64,000 bases of DNA. It comes from Epiperipatus broadwayi. Lineage: Eukaryota; Onychophora; Udeonychophora; Euonychophora; Peripatidae. Both the position numbers and the translations under genes were made by a program. The notes beneath the pieces were generated by a model. That model did not search any database. It worked only from the letters and a program-made list of their open reading frames with translations, and was not told the DNA's origin. How positions within the stretch are numbered: the stretch's first letter is position 1; each line of letters starts with the position of its first letter. Positions 27,075 through 39,126 of the stretch are shown here, in pieces. The stretch is from the NCBI GenBank assembly GCA_028023455.1, contig JAQFVV010012420.1:3220001-3284000 (forward strand), given 5' to 3'.

Positions 27075-28300
27075 ATAATAAAAATAATAAATATAACGAT
27101 GCAATAAACTATTTATATATAGTCTTTCAATTGGTAGAAGTACTTTCAATTAATTCCTAACCTGTCTCAACAGCAGTTAAATTCAAAAGCAAAACGGAAT
27201 CAAACATCATCAACTCAAATCCCAAATTTTAATGTTAGCAGTTTGAACTATTAATTATATTCACTTTATTTCTATTTATTAAAATTGCCTCCTTAATTTT
27301 TCTTTTATTATGGCTTCTCTCTTCAAGAAGAATCTTAATAGTTTCAATATCAAACTTAAATTTATATTTACATGTCCTTTCATGATCCAAGAAAACTAAA
27401 GCAGACATTAAATCATTATTATTTTTACTTTTTACATGCTTGTATAACAATTGATGCTCCTTTAATCTTTTTTTTTGATACTGCACCTCGATTCATCTAC
27501 ATATGATAATGTACATCCACAAAAAATGTGATACATAACATTACTTTTCTGCTTGGTAGATATGACATCTTTAGAATTACCAATTTATTAACATTATTTA
27601 TAACGAAAAATGAAACATTAAACACATTCTTATATATATCCTTAAAAAATTTCACTTGAGCATTTGAAATATATGGAGTAGATATCCACTTTTTTACCAT
27701 CAATCTTCAATTCTTTACTATTATAACTCTTTTTAAATTGACATAAAATATTCTTAATCTGATCCATTTTATAACCAACTTCACACAATTCCTTGGAAAA
27801 TATCTCAATATTTTTTAATTTATCACATTGGTAATGACATAATTTTTCATTACAAAACAAAAAGATCTAAAACTTGCCATCTTATGCATAATTGGTATGT
27901 TTGATTAACAATTTATATATCCTCTTTTTTGCAATGGTTTGATTATTAATTTATAACTTAACATACTATTATCTCTTGTAATAATGAAATCCAAATACTT
28001 AATACTTTTGTCCTGTTCCTTTTCAATAATCCATTTCATTCCATTCAAATGATTTAATTCCTCTACAAAAAAATTTATAAAATTGGTATATTCACAAACA
28101 AAAACATCATCCATATACCTTTTGTAAATTTTAATATCTTTAAAAGAACATATATTTAAAATATTAGTCTCATATGTAGACAAAACAAAATTGCAAACTT
28201 GTATAACAACAGGCAGACACATAGGGCAACCTTTAGTTACCATCTAAAAATTAAAAAAAAATAATAAATTTTATCACATACTACTATTGATTCTTTAAAA
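27075..28300 (-). mobile_element. Penelope-like element, family B, minus-strand half of an inverted pair
   Basis: RT and GIY-YIG fragments of a second PLE family. The frame 27905-28243 carries TKGCPMCLP (the G-PMG-LS block), RYMDDVFVC (catalytic YxDD) and KYLDFIITRDN. Further downstream are PYISNAQVKFFKDIYKN at 27497-27703 and RLKEHQLLYKHVKSKN, the endonuclease helix, at 27235-27486. The 3' untranslated end is at about 27080. Several frameshifts separate the blocks. It mirrors 28310-29512, so the region forms one large inverted repeat with its centre near 28300-28345. Confidence 0.85.
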
Positions 28301-28309
28301 AAAATTTTA

Positions 28310-29512
28310 TGGTAATATTATTGCTTCTTTTGAAGATATTATAAAATGTCTAAAGGTTGGCCTATGAGTCTGTCTGTTGTTGCACAAGTTTGCAATTTTG
28401 TTTTGTCTATACATATGAGAATAGTATTTTAAATATGTGTTGTTTTAAAGATATTAAAATTTTCAAAAAGTATGTGGATGATGTTTTTGTTTGCAGAAAT
28501 AGCAATACTATGAATTTTCTTGTAGAGGAGTTAAATAATTTGAATGGCTTAAAATGGACTATTGAAAAGGAACAAGATGAAATTATTAAGTATTTGGATT
28601 TAATTATTACAAGAGATAATAGTGTGTTAAGTTATAAATTAATAATCAAACCATTGCAAAAAAGGGAATATATTAATTGTAAATCAAAAGTATCAATTAT
28701 TCATAAAATGTCAAGTTTTAGATTTTTTTTTGTTTCATAATGAAAAATTATGTCATTACGAATATGATAAATTAAAAAATATTGAGATATTTGTTAAGGA
28801 ATTGCTTGTAGTTGGTTATAAATGGATCAAATTAACAATACTTTGTCAATTTAAAAAGAGTTATAATGATAACGAGTTGAAGATTGATGGTAAAAAATGG
28901 ATATCTATGCCATATATTTCAAATGCACAATGCACAAGTGAAATTTTTTAAGTATATAATGTTTCATTTTTTGTTATAAATAAGGTTAATAAACTGGTGA
29001 ATAATTCTAAAGATGTCATACCTGTCAAACACAAAAATCATGTTGTGTATCAAATTTTTTGTGGGTGTATGTTACAATATATAGGTGAATTGAGTGCAGT
29101 ATTAAAAAAAGATTAAAGGAGCATGAATTTTTATACAAATATGTAAAAAGTAAAAATAAGAATGATTTAATGACCTCTTCAGTTTTCTTGGATCATAAAA
29201 GGACATGTAGATATAAATTTAAGTTTGATATTGAAAGTGTTAAGATTCTTCTTGAAGAGAGAAACCATAATAAAAGAAAAATTAAGGAGGCAATTTTAAT
29301 AAATAGAAATAAAATGAATATAATTAATAGGCAATCGGCTAGCATTAAAATTTGGGATTCACGGGAATTGAGTTGATGATGGTTGCTTCTGTTTTGTTTT
29401 TGAATTTAATGGCGATTGAGACAGGTTAAGGAATTAACTGAAAGTACTTCTGCAGATTGAAAAACTGTATATAATAGTTTATTACACCATTATATTTATT
29501 ATTGTTATTACA
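28310..29512 (+). mobile_element. Penelope-like element, family B, plus-strand half of an inverted pair
   Basis: The same family as the adjacent minus-strand copy. RT blocks at 28357-28740: KKYVDDVFVCRNSN with an intact YVDD, and IIKYLDLIITRDNS. Linker at 28730-28951. GIY-YIG block read across a frameshift near 29040-29135: VVYQIF, then CGCMLQYIGELS and KRLKEHEFLYKYVKSKNK. C-terminal KFDIESVKILLEERNHNKRK in 29170-29376. Because YVDD and large open stretches survive, this copy looks younger than its partner, but it starts at the G-PMG-LS block and is therefore 5'-truncated. Confidence 0.85.
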
Positions 29513-30935
29513 ATAGTTTTTTAATTAATGGAAATTTAGGTAAGTACACTTTTTTACTTTAGCATTATCTATAATATACTTGATTATTAAATTTTGACTT
29601 GATAATTAAACTTTCTCTTTTATCTTTACATCTATGCATTTCATGTCAAGAAACATTATCCTTAAACCAAGTTGGAGGAAAAAGTTTTATTTCAATATTA
29701 AAATCAGCATGTTATATAAAAAGTGTTAACATTTATTTACACCAATGAATTGTTTGTGCACAAATATGACTTTATTATTAAATAAAAACAAAAACTAGTT
29801 CTTTGATAGATGTAATTAGTGTGCTTATGTTCTAGATCAAATCCAAAATAGTGCAATTGAAAAGCAAAAATCTTAGCTTTTTTTTTCAGAGATGAAATCA
29901 GCAATTTTTTTTTGCAAAAGCAATAAGATAAATAAATACAAATAAAAATTAGATGGGAGGAAACTTTAATTGTTACATTCTTCCAGCTATGACATTTCTA
30001 TAAATATTACAGTATAAGTCACATGAAAAAAAATTAGTTATGAAAATTTAGCATTTAAATAAACTTGAAAAAAAAGAAGAGAAAAATAAAATAAATAATA
30101 CAATTTATTTCATTGAAATTACTTATGCATATATAGTTATAATGAAATGGATGGTAGAAACAATATATCTATTATGCTGATTTACTGAATACTTTAAATC
30201 AAGCATGTTCAGAAAGCTATATTATCAATTCTAAATGTAAAAAAAATTACAATTAGTTATAAAAGATCCCAATCCTGTTAGTGTGGAAAGATTATACACA
30301 TTCCTATATACTTTGGTCATCACCTATTATCAAAGGTTTATATTCCTATATACTTTAGTCTTCATATATTGTCAAAGGTTTTAAAAGAAATTTGGATAAT
30401 TCTGAAACTATAAGAATCATTAATTTATATCCTAATCGAATTAGGCAAAGGCATATAGTCTCCAACTGCTGTTAAATACGTAACATGTAACTATTTTAAT
30501 AAATTACTCCATATTTGCTTAAAAACAAAATCGTTTTCATGATTGCATATGGAAAAACATGATACAATAAATGAAAAGCAAATTGAAAAACTAATTTTTG
30601 AATTTGACGAATGTCAATATTGATAATATACTTGCAGAAGATGAAATTTCTTTACCAGCTTTCTACAAGACTGATGAACAAATGAATACTTTTTTCAATA
30701 ATCCAGAACACTCTAATTTCTTCTTGTAATTTATCATTTCTATTAACAAGATAGCAGAAACAATTTTTCTGCTATGAGAAAAAGAAAATGATATTTCAAC
30801 CATTAATTTTAGTCAGAATTAAGTCCAGTATTCAAAAAAATATTTCAATGACCTGAACCCTCTGAATCCTAAGTAAATACTCTTGAAAATAAAAATATCT
30901 GTTATTATAAACATAAAAATCAAAGAAGTTTGATA
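29513..30935. other. Unassigned AT-rich sequence
   Basis: No domain identified. It contains a 42-bp imperfect tandem duplication starting at 30301 and 30343. Confidence 0.45.
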
Positions 30936-30939
30936 TTAA

Positions 30940-31375
30940 ACCATTAAACATCATGTGATCACCATTTCTTATGCTTAAAATCAATCATGCCCAATAGAAT
31001 TATGGTGCCTGTGGTTATTAAAGAACGAAAGACATCAAAAAGTATGGATACTGAACTGAGTTCATATCTATACAACTATACAAGCTAATGATCTTGAATT
31101 GAAAACATTATTGTATTCTCATTTTGGACTCAAAGCTTTATAGATAGCTAATAAGATAAAAGAAAGCTGCTGGAGGGTTGCATTAGATCCTAAAATCTAG
31201 GTGCAGTGCTCTCAGATCCAAGGCTTCTCACTGATGAAAACCACAAGCTAGAAACTAGTCTGGAGATATTGGATGAGTAGGCACTAGATAAGAATTTTAT
31301 GCACAAACCTTCTTGCTTCCATTGATTTTTCAGGCTTGCATGGGTGGTGCTACTGTTTGGAGAGTTTAGTTACTG
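30940..31375 (+). repeat. Penelope-type pLTR with decayed hammerhead
   Basis: Plus-orientation copy of the pLTR family seen at 50396-50895. The hammerhead region at 31216-31274 keeps CTGATGA (31231-31237), GAAAC and AGTC, but stem II (AAAC against GCTA) pairs at only two positions and stem I has a mismatch. It is a fossil ribozyme. Confidence 0.8.
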
Positions 31376-31684
31376 TCTAAAGTTTGATAGTATATAATAA
31401 ATCTAAATGAAGAGTGGGTTTATAAGAGCTGAAATTATTAATGTCAAAAGATTTCATTAGTGGAAAAGATATATAGACTAATAAATTCTTATTTTAAAAA
31501 ATTCATATCCTATTTTCAGTCTAATTAAAACAAAAATTCTTCAATGCCCTTAATTCAGACATTCTCAAATGCTTATCTGCGCAATGGAAATTTATTATTT
31601 TAAATAATATTTTAACAAAAGGTGTCACAATTTTAATAACTTGCATGTTATTTCTTTATCTAACTATCAAATGTTGTTCATACA

Positions 31685-32070
31685 CAACTTAATCAATAGA
31701 TGCTAGAAGATTGTGCCTAATAATCCCTATCTAATGCCTACATATTCAATTACACCAGTTTAGTTTCTAGTTTATGACTTTCATCAATGAGGAGCATTAG
31801 ATCTGGTAATAGAGCATCTGGATCTTTTGACCTAATGCACCTTCTCCCTAACACCCACCTTTATGTTTTTGTGTAATTGAAAATCTATTAGTACAAACCA
31901 AAAACACTCTAATGTTTTTAATTAAAGTTAATTTGCCTGAATAGTCATACAGATCTGAAACTAGATCCTTGGTTCTTTAATTATCAAAATCACTACTGTA
32001 CTCTGATTAGGATTGGTATTTAATCATTAAAACATAACATTATAATCTTTCTTATGCGTACACAAACTGT
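31685..32070 (-). repeat. Penelope-type pLTR, minus orientation, strongly decayed
   Basis: A diverged reverse-orientation copy of the same pLTR, identified by the AATCAATAGATGC, CCCTATCTAATGCCTAC and AGTTTCTAGTTTATGA stretches. The hammerhead core now reads TTGATGA, with the invariant first C lost. Together with 30940-31375 it forms another plus/minus pair. Confidence 0.7.
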
Positions 32071-32279
32071 TAAAACAATAGCAAAATTTTTCTCACAATA
32101 ATTTCATCTAGTTTAAGTTCCAGTAACCATGTGATATTTTAATGATTAAACACAACTAGTTTATTGATTTTTTGTTTTATTTATCTTACATTACAGGTAA
32201 ATAAGTTATACATTCACCAGGATTCTGATTGAATAACTTCAGTAACACAAGCTACTAATACCAAAATATTTATTAATAA

Positions 32280-33960
32280 TGGGTGATCTCAAAGCAATTA
32301 AAACAATTTTTTTTTATTTATTTAGCCAGATTTTGTATGCAAAAAATCTGCAATTGATTTCTCAATTTTTTTCTGAAGATGCTATCCAACTTATATTTTA
32401 TTCTATCCTCTGATAGTATCATCACTCAAAATAACAATACATCCAGTCTACTTCTCAGACCAAAGCAGGGTCCACACTGAGTTAAAATGACATTTTCCTA
32501 ATGTTAATGGCTGTTCTATGAAACAAAGAAAAAAAATCCCCATTTATTTACAATTATCCATAGACAATATAGCTGGAGTTCTTATTATGGATCTAGCACA
32601 GATCTCATCAAAACATGGCATTTTATATTAGACACAATAAAAAAACGTACAACAGATCTTTTAAATGATTCTCATGCAAACATACAAAAAAATAAAAATA
32701 AAATATAAGAATGACTAGACAAATTGATAACTAATACTAAAACAACCTATCATTTTCTCACTAAACAGGTAATAAATTCAATTCCTTGATATCATATGAT
32801 GATATCCATACCCAATGAATAAGAAATATAATTAAAACTTCCAACAAATTTTAGCAACAAGAATGTCTGTTGTCATTTAGTAGCAGATAATAATACAAAA
32901 TATTATTTATATAAACACATATTTATATTTTATTATTCTATAATTACTGTCTTATTTTAGAAACAAATTAACACAATGATTTAATTGTTCTTGGAATGAA
33001 TTAATCAACATTCAACTTCCAGTTAATCTTATTTTTGCCTTGTCTGATATTAAGATTCATGTCAAAAAAGAAAATATTGTTACCATTTCAATATACTCCA
33101 ATACTATTGCTATCCAATATAAAAATTGTAATTGTACATTAGAATCTTATTTGTTGAATATGTATAACAGCTTTATGACATATTTTAATATGACAAATTT
33201 AAACAATCGAATCCTATTTGTAATAAAAAAAAATCATAATGGTAATCTGAACTTTAGCCCATATCCATAGAAGATATCCATATGAAATTATTCATATGAA
33301 CAATTTTTCAAAAAATTGATAAGCTCTAAACAACAAACTTTGCCAATCCATTTTGCTTTGCCAGATCAATAGATGCAATCATATCACAATTATATTACAA
33401 GTATCTTTATATCCAAAAGAACATAAAATCTAATTGCTATTCATTTGTATTTCCAAGTAAAATTTAATCATCTAATCCTCGAAATATGTTATTAATTAAA
33501 AATTAAAAATTTAGATAATGAACCTAATCAAGCACATACATAACTATGTAAAAAATTATGCTGCATCAACAAGAAACTTTTAATATTCCAAATAATAAAA
33601 AGATTTGCATGAGTTCACTTAATTCAATATCTTTATTTATTATCTATATTGATATATTGTTAAGAGAAATCCAGAAATTATTCACTGAAACTAATTTTTT
33701 TCATTAGGAAAAACTGTGTTTGTTTTGACATATTTAGATGGCATTATAATTATTACAAGCAGTATTGCAAATTTATCTTTTATAGAAACATAATTAAAAA
33801 ATTCTCCAACTTTCACTCCCTTAACAAATATTCTGCTTGACAATTATTATCTAGCAAATCTCTTTTCTTTAAGACTAATGTCTATCATTATCTTTATATG
33901 CAATATATATTGATCCAGTATTAAAAGTAATTAATTACTAATTTTCTTCTTTTCTGAGAA
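32280..33960 (+). mobile_element. Possible RT remnant of a retroelement, clade uncertain
   Basis: Broken coding-like sequence. Near 33608-33675 a frame reads SLNSISLFIIYIDILLREIQ, similar to the PLSP-LF-IYIDDL block of LINE RTs. Near 33720-33780 another frame reads TYLDGIIIITSS, resembling a YxDD block with the second D replaced. The spacing fits a LINE RT, but frames shift between the blocks and I cannot rule out chance. The frame at 33040-33270 (+, no recognisable motif) lies inside it. Confidence 0.3.
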
Positions 33961-33971
33961 AAGTAATATCT

Positions 33972-34222
33972 GTTAATTATTGAATATATTCACAAAAAAG
34001 GCAGTTATTTTTTAATATTTAGTTTTATTACTGCCTAGCATGTTTTTATTGAATATACTCACAGAAAAGACAATTTTTTTAATATTTAGCTTTATTATTG
34101 CCTAGCATACTTTCAATATATTATATTCATGGTATATTCCATGAATATGATGTATTGAAAACATGTTAGGCAGTAATAAAGTTAAATATTAAAAAAACTA
34201 TCTTTTCTGTGAGTATATGCAT
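33972..34222. repeat. Foldback repeat: two direct units plus one inverted unit
   Basis: A unit of about 70 bp containing TTATTACTGCCTAGCATG occurs twice in tandem (about 33978-34047 and 34048-34120) and once inverted (about 34140-34220). The second and third copies form a hairpin centred on ATTCATGGTATATTCCATGAAT, shown here only as its arms ATTCATGG and CCATGAAT. Confidence 0.85.
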
Positions 34223-35199
34223 TAATTACTAGATAAAAGGAATTAAATAATTATTTCCTGGAATTGACCTTTTATGGATTTATTCACATAATTTCTAGAT
34301 ATCCTTATTAAGTGTTTTCTTCAAAAAAGATTAACTAGATATTAAATATTCAAATATAAAATTGCATCATTATTAAATTCATTCAGCCTTCAGACACTTT
34401 ATTTTCATACAAAAGCAAAGACTACTAAATTAGTAAAGATATTCTGGGATTTTATCTTTTATGGTTAGCAATAACAAACCATATATTTACATATATTTAA
34501 AAACCCAATGGCATATCACTGAAATTGATACAAACATTTTCTACCTTATTGAATCCTAGACCACTTTCCAATCAGAATGATTTAATAATGATGGTTCCTA
34601 AATCTTCTGCACAATATATCAATGCAAAATCTTTCAAGAGTATGACAAAATGTTTAGTTTTATTCATGCTGATAAAACAACATTAAATGGAAAAATGCCA
34701 TACAATTGCATTATTTATAAACTTACCATCAGAAAGCTAAATAGTATATTATAATACTTTATAAAAATTTGGAATGAAATATAAAAGAATGCAATCTAAA
34801 ACCTTTATAAACAAAAAGTACATCTTTTTACAATCTTCTCTTTTTAAAAAATTAATGAGATGTTGCTGGTATTAAAAAGGAATTGATTCATTTATTAATG
34901 TTTCTCATTGTAATTTTAACTTAATGATAATATTGATAAATAGTCATCATCAATTGTAGCTATTTCCAAAAAAGTACGTTTATATGTTTCAATTTAAAAA
35001 AAAAAGTAAAAAAAAAATCATTAGAGATGTATTTTATAATGAACTACAAATACATCTACTATAAAATATATTGGTCCATTATTCTATTTATAAAATATTT
35101 TTTAATATATTTTAACTTTTTCAGCTAACTTTTCTTTCTGTTACAGTTCAACACTATGTTTATTGTAACTCTTCCCTATATTCTATTCTATCATTCATT
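34223..35199. other. Intergenic AT-rich sequence
   Basis: No feature recognised. Confidence 0.45.
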
Positions 35200-37600
35200 T
35201 TTAATGAAAACCATCAACACTGCATTTCTATTTAATGAATTTGAAATAATAAGACTTAAACGAGACCTGTTCTTCCATGAAAATGATATTCAAGTTCATT
35301 ATAAAAATATTCTTTAGGTCTTGTATTACTCATTTTTTCAGATGTCCAATTCAAGATGCATTTTTGCAATAGTGAACTCTATGTTGTCACATCCAGGAAG
35401 TTGAATGGTAAACTGATTGCTTTTATGATCTTACCATCATATTTTTAAAATTTTACGGAGCATCCTTATATAAAAATTTTCTAATGGCTTTATATTATAT
35501 GTTGATAGCAATCCAAATCTCACTCCCATAAAAGAAATTAGATAACAGGGTTATATACAGCTAACTGTGAAGAAATATCTTATCTTTTATCTTATTAAAA
35601 ACAGCACCAGAACTTTGGAGTCTGTGTTACATCTCAACCATCTAAGTTTAGGTTTCAACAATTATTAAATCAGTCTTTATAAGTTGCAATCAAAACATTA
35701 ATTACATTCTGTAGAAGCCTTTTGAATTGGCAAGAATATCACAATCATCAGAACATTATAAATTTAGAAGCCAAGAAGATAAAGCTTTTGTTTTGCAATG
35801 CATCTTAATCCAATTCATTTAAATTGCTTATAAAAAGCTCTAAAAACCATTACCATAAAAATTAAAAATACTAGTTTTCATTTTAAATGTCTCAGAGCTT
35901 CTCACTCCATCAATTTTGTATAATAAAAAAAAACTTTGGTGGATAAACAATTACTTTCAAATAATAGCATAGATCTATTTGATTAATTAAATCAGATATA
36001 AACAATTCAATAAAAGCAGTATATAAATTACTCCTATATATCTGACACTTGAATTTTCCTGGCAATAAAAACTATGTTTACAGTGCTTTTTGATACTCTA
36101 AAACCATAGTCTCTGATAATCATTCATCTATTACAGGAAGTAATTTATTCAATAAAATCCTGGAAAATACTTTGTTACAATGGATAATGACATTCTATGA
36201 TAATTTCTAATATCTTGTTGGTTGTAGTATTATGGACAAAGACGCCACACATAAAAATGCCATTTCTGCGGCCGACATTTTTGAACCCGCGTTTACTATA
36301 ATACAACTTTTTTGTTGTTACAGATTGCAGGCCACTTTGTCGCGTCGCAGTACAGCATGTATGCAAACCCGCGTTAAACTATAATACAACATTCATGTTG
36401 TTTTACAGAATACAGGCTGCTTTGTTGCAATTTCAGCAAATAAATTTTGCACTATTCGTACAGTTTATACAATTGTTATGGTTTGGTGAGAGGGTGTGTG
36501 TATTTGAATTGGATGGAAATGTGTTGTTACTTGATTTTTTTTTTTAAAGTATTAAAATATTCCCATTTTCTTAAGTAATAATTATCCGACTCTTTACACC
36601 ATTCTGTATTAAAGTTTTAAGTGGCAAAATCTTGTCCAGATAGATGTGTAAAGGCAGTTGGAATTAGGTAACGCATCAAGTAACATACTGTTCGTAACAT
36701 TCCACGAGACCAACAATATGGTGCAGGAAATCGCACATCTTGTTCGATTCTGTGATTTACAAACAACAGAACCCTATCCCTAAACCTAACTCTAAACCTA
36801 ACCCTAACAACTTTTACTTTTTGTTGTCATTCTATTTGAAGTCAAAAAATAGCGGTAACACAATAATATCTGTTTCTCTGTAAAAATTAAAATCAGCGGC
36901 CTAGGAATGTTCATATTTTATAGTTTTGGCATGATAATGGCACCATCAAGCGGCGTCTTTGTCCATAATACAACCATCTTGTCTATTTCATTTGCCTTTA
37001 AAAATTGTAACAATTAAAGCAGCCTTAAGATTGGATGGCACTTCATGGATCCATATATTCCTTACAAAAATCCTATATTTTTGAAGTTGACGTATCACTA
37101 CCATTTTATAAAACTTCTCATTAGAACCTAAAGCTTTTTCATTTTTAAGATTACAAAGTGGTGTTTAATTTCACTGAACTGGTGATTATCTTTGCTAAAT
37201 GCAAATGAATAGATAAAATAAATATATTATTTAATAGTCATCATTTCAATACTTGTACCTTCTTCCATCTGTCAAAATATCAATACAGTACTGTTTTTCA
37301 GATCTATATATTACTTTCAATGCATCAAAAAAGTGCTAAAATGATTATGATCAATGAAAGTTTGCATTGCCTTTGCCATTTCACATTTTATCAGATAATG
37401 AATATCTGTCTTTAAATCTCTAACTTGATTATAAAACTCCATATTCAATTTATTATTCTGCCAAACAGAAAATATGTTTTTTTTTTAAAATTAAGTTATG
37501 ATCAATTTATTTGAGAACCAGTCATGATTCTTATTTTTAATAAATCTAGAAATAGATTTACTTGTATCTATAAACAAAACAAAATGTAGTCAATTATTAA
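35200..37600 (-). mobile_element. APE-type LINE, decayed, split by a DNA transposon
   Basis: A minus-strand non-LTR element of the common family whose RT has an ESQCGFR block. In element order it shows: DWFSNK near 37510; VRDLKTD near 37430, then EMAKAMQTFIDHN; PSNLKAALIVTIFKGK near 37000-37050; then, beyond the inserted transposon, DIRNYHRMS near 36200 and RILLNKLLPVID near 36125-36165; a catalytic-like block ending SDDCDILAN near 35735-35775 (FADDC in relatives); and YGSEIW near 35530-35550. Frameshifts are numerous. I could not settle the clade. The insertion at 36220-36975 splits the RT precisely between KGK..RQD and IRNY. Confidence 0.75.
36220..36975. mobile_element. Non-autonomous DNA transposon (MITE-like), 756 bp, with TIRs and TSD
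   Basis: Terminal inverted repeats: the left end reads GGTTGTA, then GTA, then TTATGGACAAAGACGCC; the right end is its reverse complement without the GTA. They are flanked by ATCTTGT at 36212-36218 and again at 36976-36982, a 7-bp target duplication, or 8 bp with one mismatch, suggesting a hAT- or P-type mechanism. Removing the element plus one ATCTTGT restores the reading order of the surrounding LINE RT. The interior is clearly GC-richer than the window and contains a tandem repeat of about 85 bp beginning ACCCGCGTT near 36284 and again near 36368. No transposase. The frame at 36175-36366 is spurious. Confidence 0.85.
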
Positions 37601-39000
37601 AATCATAATTTAATCTCTCCAAATTTAAAAATTCAAATTCATATTAAATTCCCTTTCCAAATCTAATTCAGTTTTTATAAATTAATTCATAAAATTTCTT
37701 AATCTAACTTGTTTTTTTTTTTTAAAAAAAAAAAAAAAAATTTCATTGAATCCACAAACATAAATAAACAAATATTTTATTATTTTCTGCATTTTGACCA
37801 TTTTCATAAGAATGTTAGTTAAAAGAAGAGGAAAGATAGATTATCTTGATAATGCCAACATAAAAATAGTTAATATACACAAAAATAATGAAATATTTTT
37901 TTATGTATATAAATATAGTGAAAACAAAACAAGAATTAAAAAGAAAAAGTTGGATTAAAAAGTGGATTCTTTTATTCCTCCAATAAAAAGTGCATAAAAG
38001 CCACTTTTTTCTTTGGTAATTTATTTATATCATTAACTTGCCAAACTTTTATGCACACAGTGGAGTATGCATTACAGAGATCTTAAATATATATCTAAGA
38101 TTAAAAAAAGAATTATGGTTCAAGGACTAATCTCATGGGAATTCTTTAATTTTTAAATTAATGAATTATCTAAGAAATTATAATTGTAGAAACTTTAACA
38201 TACACATAATAAGGTCAGAGATGAATTATAGACTCTAAAACTATTCATTCCATGCGAACATTTTTATTTTTCAAATTAATGAATTATCCGATTAATAACA
38301 AAACAATTTTTTTTTTTTAGAAAGTGTCACATCTTAAAAAAAAAACAACAACAAATAATGTTTTTCCTATTGTGTATCAAATTTAGTTGAGTAAAAGACA
38401 AATATTGAAAAAAAAGACGAGATATGATGAAAATCTATATACAGTATTTGAACTAAACTAAATTAATATATATATTGGAATGTCTTAAAATTAAAAATGT
38501 ATTCTAATGATGGAACATCTGATTAACTATTAGTTATAATTGGTCTAATGGACGTATTTGGAAACTTTATATGCCCACTAAAATTAACTGGAAATAATCA
38601 AAATATTATTTGTATTTTATTTAATATTTATCTATACATAAATGATAACAATCCTACATGTTCTTAAAATAAATAACTTGTTATACAGTAGAAAAGCTTT
38701 TCAAGTCTGTTAATTTTTTAAAGTTTTATAAAACTTTTCTATTGCTAAACAATTTTTGTAGATGATTTTCGATTTTCTATTATGTTTAATTTATTTTAAA
38801 ATTTCATTTCAATTTTCAGAATGCAGTATAAATATTTACAACATTTTCGTAAAATGTATAATTAATTATTTCTTATATATACAACTTATGTAATTTATTT
38901 TGAATTAAAATAAAAATATACTTGTATATTAAATAAAGGTATGATATTGATACTATACTTTTTTAATTTTTCACACGATATCGATAAAGGAATTGATTCC
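37601..39000. other. Region upstream of CABIN1
   Basis: AT-rich sequence with a T-run followed by an A-run near 37710-37742. No motif-bearing frame. The proximal CABIN1 promoter must lie at the right edge. Confidence 0.45.
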
Positions 39001-39126
39001 TTTTCTTACCGTTAGAGAGTACTAATTTTCTTTTCGAGAAAAAATGGCGGAGTACTTTGTTTTGAAATTATTTTGGAGCTGACATTTAAGAAAAATGCTT
39101 AATTTAAAGCAATCAAATAAAGGAAA
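39001..39126 (+). promoter_or_regulatory. Probable CABIN1 5' UTR with YY1-like element and upstream ORFs
   Basis: Sequence just before the inferred start codon. AAAATGGCGG at 39041-39050 matches the YY1-type initiator motif found just downstream of many metazoan TATA-less start sites. Its ATG also opens a 12-codon upstream ORF at 39044-39082. A second upstream ATG at 39095 would, after splicing, read past the main start in another frame and stop within the next exon. The transcription start itself cannot be fixed from sequence. Confidence 0.5.
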
